Positions 54,278 through 64,000 of a stretch of DNA of 64,000 nt are shown here, in pieces. Position 1 is the first letter of the stretch, and each line of letters starts with the position of its first letter. A model generated the notes under the pieces. That model was not told where the DNA came from. It searched no databases and saw only the letters and a program-made list of their open reading frames with translations. Made by a program: the position numbers and the translations under genes. Location: contig NZ_KE386569.1 of the NCBI RefSeq assembly GCF_000427625.1, positions 1,388,216 through 1,452,215 on the forward strand, written 5' to 3'. This stretch comes from Methylobacter luteus IMV-B-3098 (GTDB lineage: Bacteria; Pseudomonadota; Gammaproteobacteria; Methylococcales; Methylomonadaceae).

Positions 54278-55849
54278 GTGATAAAACCCGACCTCTTATT
54301 CGAACACGTATTAACCCATTATCGCGGGATATTCGCCACCCTTTTCCTGCTGCCTGTTTCGGCAGTCTATGGCGCCTATGCCGGCATCCGTAACTGGATT
54401 TCCTTTCGCCTTAACAGTGCCCCCGCAAAACACGCTGACCGGGTTGAAGCGGTGATTCGGCAAATCGCGGACTGGAAAATGCAAGGCGCGGAACAAAAAC
54501 TTTGCACCGCAAGATCAGGCTGGAAAACCATGAGCGAACTGGTGCCAAAATACAAGCTTTCACACCGCAGGATCGATGTTGGAATGTATGACCTGCTTGA
54601 AATCGACAAGCAGCGCCAAATCGTGCGCGTGGAACCCCTCGCGACCATGGGCCAGATTTCGCGCAACCTCATATCCCGAGGCTGGACGCTGCCCGTGGTG
54701 CCGGAACTGGACAGTTTGACGGTGGGCGGTTTGATCATGGGTTTCGGCGTGGAAACCAGCAGCCATAAATACGGGCTATTCCAGCACATTTGCGAATCCT
54801 TCGAGATTGTGACGGCGGAAGGGAAACAGGTCAAATGCAGTCCTTCGGAAAATCCAGAGTTCTTTTATCAGATTCCATGGAGCCATGGCACCCTGGGCTT
54901 TCTGGTGGCAGCCGAATTGAAGATCGTTCCGGTCAAAAAGTACGTCAGGCTTCACTATCAGCCTGTTTATACCCTTGATGATATGGTCAGCGTTTTCGAA
55001 CGAGCCAGCCGCGATGCCGAAAACAACGATTTCGTGGAAGGCCTGGTTTATGGCCGCGATCAGGCGGTTATCATGGTCGGCAGACTCGTCGATGCCGTGG
55101 GCCCGGACGGATCTTTGAATGCCATCGGACGATGGTATAAGCCCTGGTTTTACAAGCATGTCCAGAGCCACCTTGGGCACCGGAAGGAAGGCGTCGAGTA
55201 TTTGCCGGTAAGGGATTATTTTCACCGGCACACCCGCAGTTATTTCTGGGCCATGGAGGAAATCATTCCGTTTGGAAATCATCCCGTTTTCAGGGCATTG
55301 CTGGGCTGGGCCTTGCCTCCCCGCATCGAATTATTGAAATACACGGAAACGCAAACCACCCAGCGGCTTCGGGAAAAGTTTCATGTGATTCAGGACATGC
55401 TCATGCCAATCCGGTATCTGAAGCAGTCCATCGACTATTTCGACGAGCATTTCCGGTTATATCCCTTATGGCTTTCGCCGATGGCGATCAAGGATAATGG
55501 CGGACAACCCGGCTTTGTTCACCCTTTCAGGACAGAGGAAGGCGCCGTGGACGAAATGTATGTGGATATCGGCGCCTACGGCACGCCGGGCAAGAAGGAT
55601 TTCGATAACGCCATCGCCCTGCCCTTGCTGGAAAAATTCGTCATCGACCATCGGGGCTACCAGGCCTTATATGCAAGAACCACTATGAGCAGGGAAGCTT
55701 TCAGAACGATGTTCGACCATGCCGGCTATGACCGGTTGCGCGAGCGGTTGCCCCATTGCCGGCAGGCTTTCGATGAGGTGTACGACAAGGTTTCATCGAA
55801 AGGCAGGGTTTCGCCGGTCGAGATGAGAAAGCTGGAAAAGGCAGGCTGA
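54278..55849 (+). CDS. Delta24-sterol reductase, DHCR24-like FAD oxidoreductase
   Basis: A 523-residue FAD enzyme that would saturate the sterol side chain at C-24. A hydrophobic N-terminal segment (about 18-40, LFLLPVSAVYGAYAGIRNW) anchors it to the membrane. The FAD-binding domain (about 50-230) contains VEPLATMGQISRNLISRGWTLPVVPELDSLTVGGLIMG and SSHKYGLFQHICESFEIV. From memory of human DHCR24, many blocks are nearly the same (TVGGLIMG, SSHKYGLFQHIC, PWSHGTLGFLVAAE, NAIGRWYKPWF.KHV, HRHTRSYFW). Start is a GTG after AGGAT. It is separated from the other sterol genes by one opposite-strand gene and likely has its own promoter. Confidence 0.92.
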   Translation: MIKPDLLFEHVLTHYRGIFATLFLLPVSAVYGAYAGIRNWISFRLNSAPAKHADRVEAVIRQIADWKMQGAEQKLCTARSGWKTMSELVPKYKLSHRRIDVGMYDLLEIDKQRQIVRVEPLATMGQISRNLISRGWTLPVVPELDSLTVGGLIMGFGVETSSHKYGLFQHICESFEIVTAEGKQVKCSPSENPEFFYQIPWSHGTLGFLVAAELKIVPVKKYVRLHYQPVYTLDDMVSVFERASRDAENNDFVEGLVYGRDQAVIMVGRLVDAVGPDGSLNAIGRWYKPWFYKHVQSHLGHRKEGVEYLPVRDYFHRHTRSYFWAMEEIIPFGNHPVFRALLGWALPPRIELLKYTETQTTQRLREKFHVIQDMLMPIRYLKQSIDYFDEHFRLYPLWLSPMAIKDNGGQPGFVHPFRTEEGAVDEMYVDIGAYGTPGKKDFDNAIALPLLEKFVIDHRGYQALYARTTMSREAFRTMFDHAGYDRLRERLPHCRQAFDEVYDKVSSKGRVSPVEMRKLEKAG

Positions 55850-55859
55850 GAACTGCCTT

Positions 55860-55936
55860 GTAGGGTACGCATTGCGTACCCTTTTCAAAGTTTTCCGATG
55901 AACCAAACCTCAAAAGGTACGCGATGCGTACCCTAC
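55860..55936. repeat. Palindromic repeat, GTAGGGTACGC family (copy 3)
   Basis: Arms GTAGGGTACGCATTGCGTACC (from 55860) and GGTACGCGATGCGTACCCTAC (to 55936) pair over 21 bases with one mismatch. It lies between the convergent ends of the DHCR24-like gene and the efflux operon. Confidence 0.85.
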
Positions 55937-56023
55937 TGGCCTCTTTATCTGGTGCCAGAAGTGGCCGATGTCGCCACTCCTAAGCCGGGCAACATGCCCC
56001 ATCCAGCGACAACATAGCGCGGA

Positions 56024-57502
56024 TCACTTCACCGGAATCGGCAAAAACTGTGACCATTCCACATCCCCGCCGGCTTCATCCTGATTCGGCAGCTGCGCTG
56101 TGCTCCAGCCGCCGCCCAGGGCCTTGACCAGCAACACAGCGGCGACCAGGCGCTGGCTCAAAAGATCGACGGCCGTGATTTCATTGTTGAGAGCGGCGGT
56201 CTGGGCGGTATTGACGTTCAGATAGCTGAGGGTGCCGGCCTGATACTGATTGGTCGTCAGTTCGACGGCCTTGCGCGCGGCCGCGACGGCTTTTTCCTGC
56301 ACCTTGATTTCCTGTTCGAGAATGCGCAACGCCGCCAGATGGTCCTCGACTTCCTGAAAGCCGACCAGCACGGTCTGGCGATAGAAGGCCACGCTCGCAT
56401 CATAGCTGTGGATGGTCTCGCCCAGGGTCGCGCCGCGCGCGCCGCCGTCAAACAGAGGCAAGGCCAGCGCCGCGGGGCCCAGCGCCCAATAGCGGGCCGC
56501 ATTGGTCAGCAAATTCGAAAACGTGCTGGCCTGATAACCGTTGGTCGCAGCCAGATTGAGGCTGGGATAATAAGCCGCCTTGGCCACGCCGATCTGGGCA
56601 TTGGCCGCCGCGGCCAGACGCTCGGCCTCGGCGATATCGGGCCGGCGCTCCAGCAGTTGCGAAGGAATATTGACCGGAATGGCCGGAATCTTCGCATTGA
56701 AGGTCACAACCGGAATGGTCAGCTCCGCAGGCGTTTTACCCATCAATACAGCGATGGCGTGCTCCAGCTGCGCCCTCAGCACGCCGATGTCGATGGCCTG
56801 CGCCCTGGCCGATTCCAGCTGGGTTTCAGCCTGAACCACGTCGGACTTGCCGGCGACGCCGACGGCGTAGCGGTTCTGAGTGATCTTCAGCGTCTGGGCA
56901 AAGGCCTCGACGGTATCATTCAGGAGCTTGATCTGCTCATCGAGCGCGCGCAACTGAAAGTAATTCTGGGCCAGTGTGGCCTGCGTCAGAAGCCGCACGG
57001 CCTGCAGGCTGGCCGCACTGGCCTGGGCGGCGGCCTCATTGGACTCCACTTCCCGGCGGACCTTGCCCCAGATATCGGGTTCCCAGGCAAAGCTGATAGC
57101 GCCATTGAAAAGACTCCTTACGCCGGACACGGCCACGCTCTGGCCGCTGGCCGCGCGAAAGCGATTGGCCGACAGACTTCCCGAAACGATCGGGAAATAA
57201 GCGGATTTCGCGCCCTGCACCAGCGATTGCGCCTGTCTGAACTGCGCTTCGGCCTGAGCGATGGACTGGTTGGAAATGTCGACTTGCTGTTCCAGGGAAT
57301 TCAGATAAGGGTCATCAAAAATCTTCCACCAGTCGCCGGAAATTTCATGGTCGCGCGGCTGTGCCTGCTTCCAGCCCTGTATCTCCTTGAACTCGGCCGG
57401 CACCGGCATGGCGGGCCGCTTATAGTCCGGTCCAACCGTACAGGCGACGGCCGGCAAGCAAACGATAACAGTCAACAACTGTGATTTCAGTCCTTTCCTC
57501 AT
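56024..57502 (-). CDS. Outer membrane efflux lipoprotein (NodT/OprM family)
   Basis: A 492-residue TolC-like outer membrane channel. The lipobox is LPAVAC (Cys21), followed by TVGPDYKRPAMPVP, the standard NodT-family start. Two OEP repeats follow (about 60-250 and 270-465), each with long helical hairpins and strand segments (for example GAISFAWEPDIWGKVRREVESNEA). It is the last gene of the RND operon and overlaps the upstream pump gene by four bases. It forms the exit duct for the pumps. Confidence 0.93.
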   Translation of the reverse strand: MRKGLKSQLLTVIVCLPAVACTVGPDYKRPAMPVPAEFKEIQGWKQAQPRDHEISGDWWKIFDDPYLNSLEQQVDISNQSIAQAEAQFRQAQSLVQGAKSAYFPIVSGSLSANRFRAASGQSVAVSGVRSLFNGAISFAWEPDIWGKVRREVESNEAAAQASAASLQAVRLLTQATLAQNYFQLRALDEQIKLLNDTVEAFAQTLKITQNRYAVGVAGKSDVVQAETQLESARAQAIDIGVLRAQLEHAIAVLMGKTPAELTIPVVTFNAKIPAIPVNIPSQLLERRPDIAEAERLAAAANAQIGVAKAAYYPSLNLAATNGYQASTFSNLLTNAARYWALGPAALALPLFDGGARGATLGETIHSYDASVAFYRQTVLVGFQEVEDHLAALRILEQEIKVQEKAVAAARKAVELTTNQYQAGTLSYLNVNTAQTAALNNEITAVDLLSQRLVAAVLLVKALGGGWSTAQLPNQDEAGGDVEWSQFLPIPVK

Positions 57503-60500
57503 GATTTATAGTCTCCTGGCGTATCCAAGAGCGCGGATACTGAATGCCTGGCCTTGCGGCTAAAGATGCGGCGGACCCTTGCTTCAAAGCGGTCCAGATA
57601 AAGGTAAATGACGGGAGTGGTATACAAGGTCAGAACCTGGCTGAATAGTAGACCGCCTATGATAGCGATACCCAAGGGCCGGAGCAATTCCGACCCGTAA
57701 CCCGTGCCGAAAGCCAGCGGCACAGCGGCCAGCAGGGCGCCGAAAGTGGTCATCAGAATGGGCCTAAAGCGCATGCGGCAGGCCTTGCGAATCGCTTCTT
57801 CCGCGCTCAGGCCGCCATTGTGCTCGGCATTGATGGCGAAATCGATCATCATGATCGCGTTCTTCTGAACAATGCCGATCAGCAGGATCACGCCGATCAG
57901 GGCGATGATGCTGAATTCCGTTTTGAACGCCAGCAAGGCCAGAATGGCGCCGACGCCCGCCGACGGCAGGGTTGACAGTATCGTCAGCGGATGAATATAG
58001 CTCTCGTACAGCATGCCCAGCACGATGTAAATCGCAATCAGCGCCGACAAAATCAGCCAGGGCTGGTTTTCCAGCGATTTCTCGAACGCTCTGGCTGTGC
58101 CCTGAAAACTGCCGTGAACCGAGGTCGGCACGCCCAGATTGTTCATCACTTCATTGATGGCCTGCAGGGCCGTGGACAGGGAAACACCCGACGCCAGATT
58201 GAACGAGATGGTCGAGGTCGGAAACTGGCCCTGATGATTGACCGACAAAGCCGTGTTGGTGTACTCGTAACCGGCGAACGCCGACAGCGGCACCTGAGAT
58301 CCGTTCGGATACTGGACGCTGGGCGGCACGCTGACATAGATATTTTTCAGGGCCTCGGCATTCCGCGCGAATTCAGGCGCCACTTCCATGACCACGTGAT
58401 ACTGATTCAACGGCGCATAAATGACCGAAACCTGACGCTGGCCGAACGCGTCGTTCAGGGTCGAATCGATCAGCGCCTGCGTGACGCCCAGACGCGATGC
58501 GGCGCTCCGGTCGATTTGCAGCAAGATCTGCTGGCCTTTGTCCTGCTGGTCGGTGTTGACATCGGTCAGCTCCGGCAACTGCTGCAAGGCCCTGACGATT
58601 TGCGGCGTCCAGGTTCGAAGATCCGAGAGCTGATCCGCCTCCAGCGCGTAATCATAAGTGCCCGACGACGGCCTGCCTCCGATGCGCAGTTCCTGCGCCG
58701 GAAACAGGAACAGACTCGCGCCGGGCACATCGCCAAACTGGCGGCGAAACTTGTTCATGAGCTGGTCGGCGCGCAGACGACGTTCTTCCACCGGCTTGAG
58801 CATCACATACAGACGCCCGCCGTTGGTGCGGTCGCCTTCCGTATTGCCCAGCACCGTCTCGACATCCGGATCCTGTCGTATGATCTTGATAAACGCCGCC
58901 AGTTTTTCCTGCATGGCGCGCGATGAAATCGTCTGATCCCCCATCAGGCCGCCCAATAGCCTGCCGGTATCCTGGGCCGGGAAAAAGCCCTTGGGCACAA
59001 TCGAATAAAGATAACCGTTCAGCCCTACGATGATCGCCAGCAACAGGAGCACAAGCTTTCGGTGCTTCAACACCCAGGCCAGCGATCTGTCGTAACCCGC
59101 TGCCAGGCTGTCAAACCAGCGTTCGCTGACATTATAAAAGCGTCCGTGCCGCTCAGTGGCGCCGCGTTTCAGCCACAGCGCGCACAGCATCGGCGTCGTG
59201 GTAAACGACAGGATCAGCGAGACGACGACCGCGGCCGACAGGGTCAGGCCGAACTCGCGGAACAGACGCCCGACGATGCCGCCCATCAGCAGAATCGGAA
59301 TGAACACCGCGATCAGCGAAAGACTCATGGTCAGCAGGGTAAAACCGACCTCTTTCGCGCCCAGCAGCGCGGCCTTTCCGGGCGATGCGCCCTGCTCCAG
59401 ATGCCGGGTCGTGTTCTCCAGCACGACGATGGCGTCATCGACGACGAAACCGGTCGCGACGGTCAGCGCCATCAGCGACAGGATATCGAGGCTGAAATCG
59501 AATAAATACATGACGCCGAAGGTGCCAATCAGCGACACGGGCACCGTGACGACGGGGATCATCGCCGAGCGCAGATTGCGCAGAAACAGGAACACGACCA
59601 GGATGACCAGCGCCACGGCGATGATCAGGCTGAGCTGCACCTCTTTCAGGGACGCGCGGATAAAGGCGGAGCGGTCCATCGCGATGGTCAGATTAATCAT
59701 GCGGGGAATGGACGCCTGCAATTGCGGGAACAACGCCTTGACCTTGTCGACCGTCGCGATCACGTTGGCGTTATCCTGCTTGTACAAGGCCAGCATCACG
59801 GCAGTCTTGTCATTCAGGTAACCCGTGCTGCCCAGGCTTTCCGCTGAATCAATGGCCGTACCGACGTCGGAAAGGCGCACGGGCGCGCCGTTGCGGTAAC
59901 TGATGATGAGCGGCAGATAATCGCTCGCGGTTTTGGCCTGGTCATTGACGAAAATCTGCCAGTGGCGGCTGTCATTCTCGATGGCGCCCTTCGGCCGATT
60001 CACGTTCGTTGCCGTGATGGCCGCGCGCACGTCGGCGAAGCTGACCCCGTACTTGGCCAGCGCGGCCGGGTTCAGCTCCACGCGCACCGCCGGCAGCGAG
60101 CTGCCCCGGATAGAGACATTGCCCATGCCTTCGACCTGCGAGACCTTCTGGGCGATGATGGTCGAGGCCACATCGAACAACTGGGCGCGCGTCAGAACAT
60201 CCGAGGTCAGCGCCAGCATCATGAGCGGCGTGTCGCTGGGATTGTTCCGGCGGTAGCTCGGGCGGGACGGCATGTTGGCGGGCAGCAGGCTGCTGGCGGC
60301 GTTGATCGCGGCCTGCACGTCGCGTGACGCGCCGTCGAAATCGCGGTCGAGATCAAATTGCAGGTTGACGCTGGTGGAGCCGCGCCCGCTCGATGAAGTC
60401 ATCTCCGTGATGCCGGCGATATGGCCCAATGCGCGCTCAAGCGGCGTCGCCACATTCGCCGCCATCGTCTCGGGACTCGCCCCCGGCATGGAAGCCTGGA

Positions 60501-60639
60501 TCGAGATGGAAGGAAAATCCACCTGCGGCAGCGCCGCCACCGGCAACTGGAAATAGGCCAGCGCGCCGGCCAAAGCGATGCCGATCGTCAGCAGTGAAGT
60601 CGCGACCGGGCGCGCAATGAAATGTGCGGACAGTGACAC
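57499..60639 (-). CDS. RND efflux pump inner membrane protein, MdtC/MuxC-like
   Basis: A 1046-residue HAE-1 family pump with 12 membrane helices and two large periplasmic loops. Conserved features are FIARPVATSLLTIGIALAGALAYFQLPVAALPQVDFPSI at the start, the helix 4 proton relay [22 protein letters not shown] with two aspartates, and PKGFFPAQDTGRL. A GTG start is preceded by AAGGAG. It is the second of two non-identical pump subunits, as in heteromultimeric MdtBC and MuxBC systems. The drug range cannot be told. Confidence 0.93.
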   Translation of the reverse strand: MSLSAHFIARPVATSLLTIGIALAGALAYFQLPVAALPQVDFPSISIQASMPGASPETMAANVATPLERALGHIAGITEMTSSSGRGSTSVNLQFDLDRDFDGASRDVQAAINAASSLLPANMPSRPSYRRNNPSDTPLMMLALTSDVLTRAQLFDVASTIIAQKVSQVEGMGNVSIRGSSLPAVRVELNPAALAKYGVSFADVRAAITATNVNRPKGAIENDSRHWQIFVNDQAKTASDYLPLIISYRNGAPVRLSDVGTAIDSAESLGSTGYLNDKTAVMLALYKQDNANVIATVDKVKALFPQLQASIPRMINLTIAMDRSAFIRASLKEVQLSLIIAVALVILVVFLFLRNLRSAMIPVVTVPVSLIGTFGVMYLFDFSLDILSLMALTVATGFVVDDAIVVLENTTRHLEQGASPGKAALLGAKEVGFTLLTMSLSLIAVFIPILLMGGIVGRLFREFGLTLSAAVVVSLILSFTTTPMLCALWLKRGATERHGRFYNVSERWFDSLAAGYDRSLAWVLKHRKLVLLLLAIIVGLNGYLYSIVPKGFFPAQDTGRLLGGLMGDQTISSRAMQEKLAAFIKIIRQDPDVETVLGNTEGDRTNGGRLYVMLKPVEERRLRADQLMNKFRRQFGDVPGASLFLFPAQELRIGGRPSSGTYDYALEADQLSDLRTWTPQIVRALQQLPELTDVNTDQQDKGQQILLQIDRSAASRLGVTQALIDSTLNDAFGQRQVSVIYAPLNQYHVVMEVAPEFARNAEALKNIYVSVPPSVQYPNGSQVPLSAFAGYEYTNTALSVNHQGQFPTSTISFNLASGVSLSTALQAINEVMNNLGVPTSVHGSFQGTARAFEKSLENQPWLILSALIAIYIVLGMLYESYIHPLTILSTLPSAGVGAILALLAFKTEFSIIALIGVILLIGIVQKNAIMMIDFAINAEHNGGLSAEEAIRKACRMRFRPILMTTFGALLAAVPLAFGTGYGSELLRPLGIAIIGGLLFSQVLTLYTTPVIYLYLDRFEARVRRIFSRKARHSVSALLDTPGDYKS

Positions 60640-60641
60640 GG

Positions 60642-63600
60642 CTACTCCTTGCCGGCAGGCAGTGCGATGGGTTCGGGATTGCTCCTGAGACGCCGGCCCA
60701 GTCGGTCGAAGGCCAGATAGATGACCGGCGTCGTGAACAGCGTCAGCATCTGGCTGAAAATCAGCCCGCCGACCATGGTGATGCCCAGCGGATGACGCAA
60801 TTCGGAGCCGACGCCGGACCCCAGCATCATGGGCAGCGCGCTGAGCAGCGCCGCCATGGTCGTCATCATGATCGGCCGAAAGCGCAGCAGGCAGGCCTGA
60901 TAGATGGCCTCGTGCGCCGGCTTGCCTTCCTTGCGCTCCGCCTCCAGGGCGAAGTCGATCATCATGATCGCGTTCTTCTTGACGATGCCGATCAGCAGGA
61001 TGATGCCGATGATGCCGATAATGCCCAGATCAGAGTCCGACAGCATCAGGGCCAGCAGCGCGCCGACGCCGGCCGAAGGCAGTGTCGACAGGATCGTGAC
61101 CGGATGTATGTAACTCTCATAGAGCACGCCCAGCACGATATAGACGGTCACGAGCGCCGCGATGATCAGCCACACGGTATCGGTCAGCGAGGCGCTGAAC
61201 GCCTGCATGGCACCCTGGTAACTGGCATGCACGCTCAACGGCAGTTCGATGTCCTGCCTGGCCTGCTCTATCGCATCGATGGTATCGCTGAGAAACGCGC
61301 CCGGCGCCAGGTTGAAGGAAATCGTCGCCGCCGGGAACTGCTCCAGATGATTGACGACCAGCGGCGCAAACCGCTCCGACACCGTTGCAATCGTCGACAG
61401 CGGCACCTGCGTGCCGTTCGAGGACTGAACCCGGACATCTTTAAGCGCCGCGATGCTGTTGCGGAATTCGGGCTTAACCTCCAGCACGACGCGGTACTGG
61501 TTCGACTGCGTGAACAGCGTCGAGATCTGGCGCTGGCCGAAGGCGTTGTAAAGCGCGTTGTCGACCGCCGCGATGGAGATCCCTAAGCGGCTGGCGCTGC
61601 TGCGGTCCACCGATACGAAGGCCTGCAAGCCCTGATCCTGCAAATCGCTGGACACATCGGCAAACACGGGCGAGCGCGCGAGCCGGTCCACGAGCAGGCC
61701 GGTCCAGCGGCTCAGTTCGTTCTGATCCACCGATTCCAGCGTGAACTGGTACTGCGTGCGGCTGATGCGGTTTTCGACGGTCAGATCCTGCACGGGTTGC
61801 AAATACAGCGCGATGCCCTGCACCTGATCGAGTTTCGGTTGCAGCCTCCGGATCACTTCGACCGCGCTGATGTCGCGCTCGTCCAGCGGTTTCAGGTTGA
61901 TCAGCAGGCGTCCGGTATTGAGCGTCGGATTGGTGCCGTCGACGCCGATCAGCGAAGCGACGCTATCGACGGCCGGGTCTTGCAGCACCACGTCGGTCAG
62001 AGCCTGCTGCCTGTCCGCCATCGCCGGAAACGAGATGCTCTGCGGCGCTTCGGTAATGCCCTGTATGACGCCGGTATCCTGGATCGGGAAAAAGCCCTTG
62101 GGTATGACGATGTATAAAAGCACGGTCAGCGCCAGCGTCGCCATGGACACCAGCAGCGTTATGCCCTGGTGCCGCAGGACAAAACGCAGCAGCCGTCCAT
62201 AGCCGTCGTTCAGACGATCGAGAAGACGGCCGCTGGCCCGGTAGAACCACCCCGCGCGCGCCTCGTCGACGCGCCGCAGCATTTTCGCGCACATCATCGG
62301 CGTCAGGGTCAGCGAGATCACGGCCGAAATCAGAATCGCCACGGCCAGCGTGACGGCGAACTCCTGAAACAGACGCCCGACGACATCGCCCATGAACAGG
62401 AGCGGGATCAGCACGGCCACCAGCGAGATCGTCAGCGAGATGATCGTGAAGCCGATCTGCTCCGAGCCTTTCAGCGCGGCCTGCAACGGCGTATCGCCTT
62501 CTTCGAGGTAGCGTGAAATGTTCTCGATGACCACGATCGCATCATCGACCACAAAGCCCGCCGCGATGGTCAGCGCCATCAGCGTCAGGTTGTTGATGCT
62601 GAAGCCGGCCAGGTACATGAAGGCGAACGTGCCGACCAGCGACAGCGGCACGACCACGCCGGGAATGGCCGTCGCGGACAGATTGCGCAGAAACAGGAAG
62701 ATCACCAGGATCACCAGGCCCAGCGCCAGCATCAGCTCTTTTTCGACGTCCTCCACCGACGCGCGTATCGTGGTCGTGCGGTCGGTCAGCACCGCCACGT
62801 CAAGGCCGCTGGGCAGCGATTCCTGCAACTGCGGCAGCAGTGCCTTGATGCGGTCCACGACTTCGATGACGTTGCTGCCCGGCTGGCGCTGAATGTTGAC
62901 GATCACGGCCGCCGTCTTGTTGGCCCAGGCCGCCAGGCGCACATTTTCGGCGTCTTCCCTGATGTCGGCGACGTCGGACAGCAGCACCGGCCTGCCGTCG
63001 CGGAAAGCGATGACCAGCGCTTCATACTCGGCAGCCGATTTCAGCTGATCGTTGACATCGATCGTGGCCGAGCGGCTCAGCCCGTCGAACATGCCCTTGG
63101 GCTGGTTGACATTAGCGCTGGCGACGGCCTGGCGCACGTCCTCCAGACTCAGGCCATAAGCCGACAAGGCCGCCGGATTGGCCTGGATGCGCATGGCCGG
63201 CCGCTGCCCGCCGCTGATGCTGACCAGACCGACGCCGGACAACTGCGACAGTTTCTGCGCCAGGCGCGTATCGACCAGGTCTTCCACGCGCGTCAGCGGC
63301 AGCGTGCCGGAGCTGACCGCCAGCGTCATGATCGGCGCGTCGGCGGGATTGACCTTGCTGTAGATCGGCGGCATGGGCAGATCATTGGGCAAAAAGTTGG
63401 TGGCGGCGTTGATCGCGGCCTGCACCTGCTGCTCGGCAACGTCGATATTGAGGTTCAGGTTGAACTGCAGGACGATGACCGAAGCGCCGGACGAACTGGT
63501 GGACGACATCTGGCTCATGCCGGGTAGCTGCCCGAGCTGGCGCTCCAGCGGCGCTGTGATCAGCGACGACATGACATCCTGGCTGGCGCCCGGATACAGC

Positions 63601-63746
63601 GTCACGACCTGGATGGTCGGATATTCGACCTGCGGCAGGGCCGAGACCGGCAGTTCCCGGTAGGCGACGATGCCGATCAGCAGCAGCGCCAGCATCATCA
63701 GCGACGTGGCGACCGGGCGTAAAATAAACAGACGAGAAGGATTCAT
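60642..63746 (-). CDS. RND efflux pump inner membrane protein, MdtB/MuxB-like
   Basis: A 1034-residue HAE-1 family pump, similar in design to its downstream partner: [41 protein letters not shown], proton relay [22 protein letters not shown], and [16 protein letters not shown]. Two aspartates lie in helix 4 and the C-terminal half repeats the fold. It ends 3 bases before the next pump start, so the two are translationally close. It follows the adaptor gene, whose stop lies about 35 bases upstream. Confidence 0.93.
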   Translation of the reverse strand: MNPSRLFILRPVATSLMMLALLLIGIVAYRELPVSALPQVEYPTIQVVTLYPGASQDVMSSLITAPLERQLGQLPGMSQMSSTSSSGASVIVLQFNLNLNIDVAEQQVQAAINAATNFLPNDLPMPPIYSKVNPADAPIMTLAVSSGTLPLTRVEDLVDTRLAQKLSQLSGVGLVSISGGQRPAMRIQANPAALSAYGLSLEDVRQAVASANVNQPKGMFDGLSRSATIDVNDQLKSAAEYEALVIAFRDGRPVLLSDVADIREDAENVRLAAWANKTAAVIVNIQRQPGSNVIEVVDRIKALLPQLQESLPSGLDVAVLTDRTTTIRASVEDVEKELMLALGLVILVIFLFLRNLSATAIPGVVVPLSLVGTFAFMYLAGFSINNLTLMALTIAAGFVVDDAIVVIENISRYLEEGDTPLQAALKGSEQIGFTIISLTISLVAVLIPLLFMGDVVGRLFQEFAVTLAVAILISAVISLTLTPMMCAKMLRRVDEARAGWFYRASGRLLDRLNDGYGRLLRFVLRHQGITLLVSMATLALTVLLYIVIPKGFFPIQDTGVIQGITEAPQSISFPAMADRQQALTDVVLQDPAVDSVASLIGVDGTNPTLNTGRLLINLKPLDERDISAVEVIRRLQPKLDQVQGIALYLQPVQDLTVENRISRTQYQFTLESVDQNELSRWTGLLVDRLARSPVFADVSSDLQDQGLQAFVSVDRSSASRLGISIAAVDNALYNAFGQRQISTLFTQSNQYRVVLEVKPEFRNSIAALKDVRVQSSNGTQVPLSTIATVSERFAPLVVNHLEQFPAATISFNLAPGAFLSDTIDAIEQARQDIELPLSVHASYQGAMQAFSASLTDTVWLIIAALVTVYIVLGVLYESYIHPVTILSTLPSAGVGALLALMLSDSDLGIIGIIGIILLIGIVKKNAIMMIDFALEAERKEGKPAHEAIYQACLLRFRPIMMTTMAALLSALPMMLGSGVGSELRHPLGITMVGGLIFSQMLTLFTTPVIYLAFDRLGRRLRSNPEPIALPAGKE

Positions 63747-63781
63747 AAGGTCAGGCGTCCTGTCCAGGTGGCGGGGGAAAA

Positions 63782-64000
63782 TTACTTTGCATCGCTCCGC
63801 TTGGGCCGCCCCTGATCGCTGTCATTCGCGGACAGCAGAGCGCCCCCGGCGAGGGTGCCGCCATGATCCATCACTTTGACCGGGGCGCCTTCGCGCAGCT
63901 TGTCGGCACCCTCGACCACCACCCGTTCATCGGCTTGCAGCCCTTCCAGCACGGCGACCTGCTCGCCATCCACGGGCCCCAGCTTCACGGGCCGTGTGTT
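63782..64000 (-). CDS. RND efflux periplasmic adaptor (MdtA-like), C-terminal part only
   Basis: Partial gene; the N-terminus lies beyond the right edge of the window. The visible C-terminus ([39 protein letters not shown]) is the membrane-proximal domain of membrane fusion proteins, followed by a polar tail ([16 protein letters not shown]). As the first visible gene of the operon, with two pumps and a channel downstream, it matches an MdtABC/MuxABC arrangement. Confidence 0.88.
   Translation of the reverse strand, partial: NTRPVKLGPVDGEQVAVLEGLQADERVVVEGADKLREGAPVKVMDHGGTLAGGALLSANDSDQGRPKRSDAK

Noticed and set aside
56339..57484. 381-codon plus-strand frame opposite the outer membrane channel gene
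   Set aside because: It is Arg/Gly-rich shadow sequence opposite a gene with clear OEP repeats and a lipobox.
1..64000. CRISPR arrays, tRNA or rRNA genes, prophage
   Set aside because: No regularly spaced identical repeats, no tRNA-like cloverleaf or rRNA stretch, and no phage structural genes were recognised by eye.

Overview
The window reads as a chromosomal segment of an aerobic methanotrophic gammaproteobacterium (order Methylococcales). The main reasons are a formaldehyde-activating enzyme (fae), a sterol pathway containing the cytochrome P450-ferredoxin fusion form of CYP51 known from Methylococcus, and gammaproteobacterial envelope genes (lptD-surA, amgK-murU). Genus and species cannot be fixed from the sequence alone.

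Layout. (a) 0.4-4.7 kb: a membrane-bound, multi-PAS hybrid histidine kinase whose receiver domain has been cut by an IS110-family element; the lost end of the gene survives on the far side of the element. (b) 4.8-6.6 kb: a J-domain protein and a small membrane protein. (c) 7.0-23.4 kb: one long hydrogenase locus, hupSLECDFGHIJK-hypABCDEF. It encodes a membrane-bound uptake [NiFe] hydrogenase whose small subunit carries the six-cysteine proximal cluster of oxygen-tolerant group 1d enzymes, plus an apparently full maturation set. An intact IS1182-type element sits between hypD and hypE, opposite to the operon, inside a palindromic repeat. (d) 23.6-30.3 kb: a helix-hairpin-helix protein, an O-methyltransferase, a DMT-family transporter, fae, an OFA-type MFS transporter and RNase D. 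(e) 30.4-37.9 kb: an MBL-fold hydrolase, a stand-alone DbpA-type RNA-binding protein, surA, lptD, then divergent amgK-murU-dodecin (cell wall recycling beside LPS export). (f) 38-40 kb: a gene-poor, AT-richer stretch with one glycine-zipper lipoprotein.

(g) 40-55.9 kb: a sterol locus. It holds cyp51-ferredoxin, a SnoaL-like protein, oxidosqualene cyclase, squalene epoxidase, sdmB and sdmA (C-4 demethylation), three bstABC-like sterol transport genes, an unrecognised exported protein on the other strand, and a strikingly eukaryote-like DHCR24 (C-24 reductase). Together these could take squalene to a C-14- and C-4-demethylated, side-chain-saturated sterol and move it across the envelope. No C-14 reductase is seen here, so at least one step must be encoded elsewhere. 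The SnoaL-like protein and the exported protein are the best candidates for undescribed components. (h) 56-64 kb: a tripartite RND efflux operon of MdtABC/MuxABC type (adaptor, two pumps, outer-membrane channel), with the adaptor running off the right edge.

Short palindromic repeats (GTAGGGTACGC..., GTAGGTCGGGTTA..., GTAGGCTGGGTT..., GGGTCGAAT...) are scattered between genes, several inside the hydrogenase operon. No tRNA, rRNA or CRISPR array was recognised.
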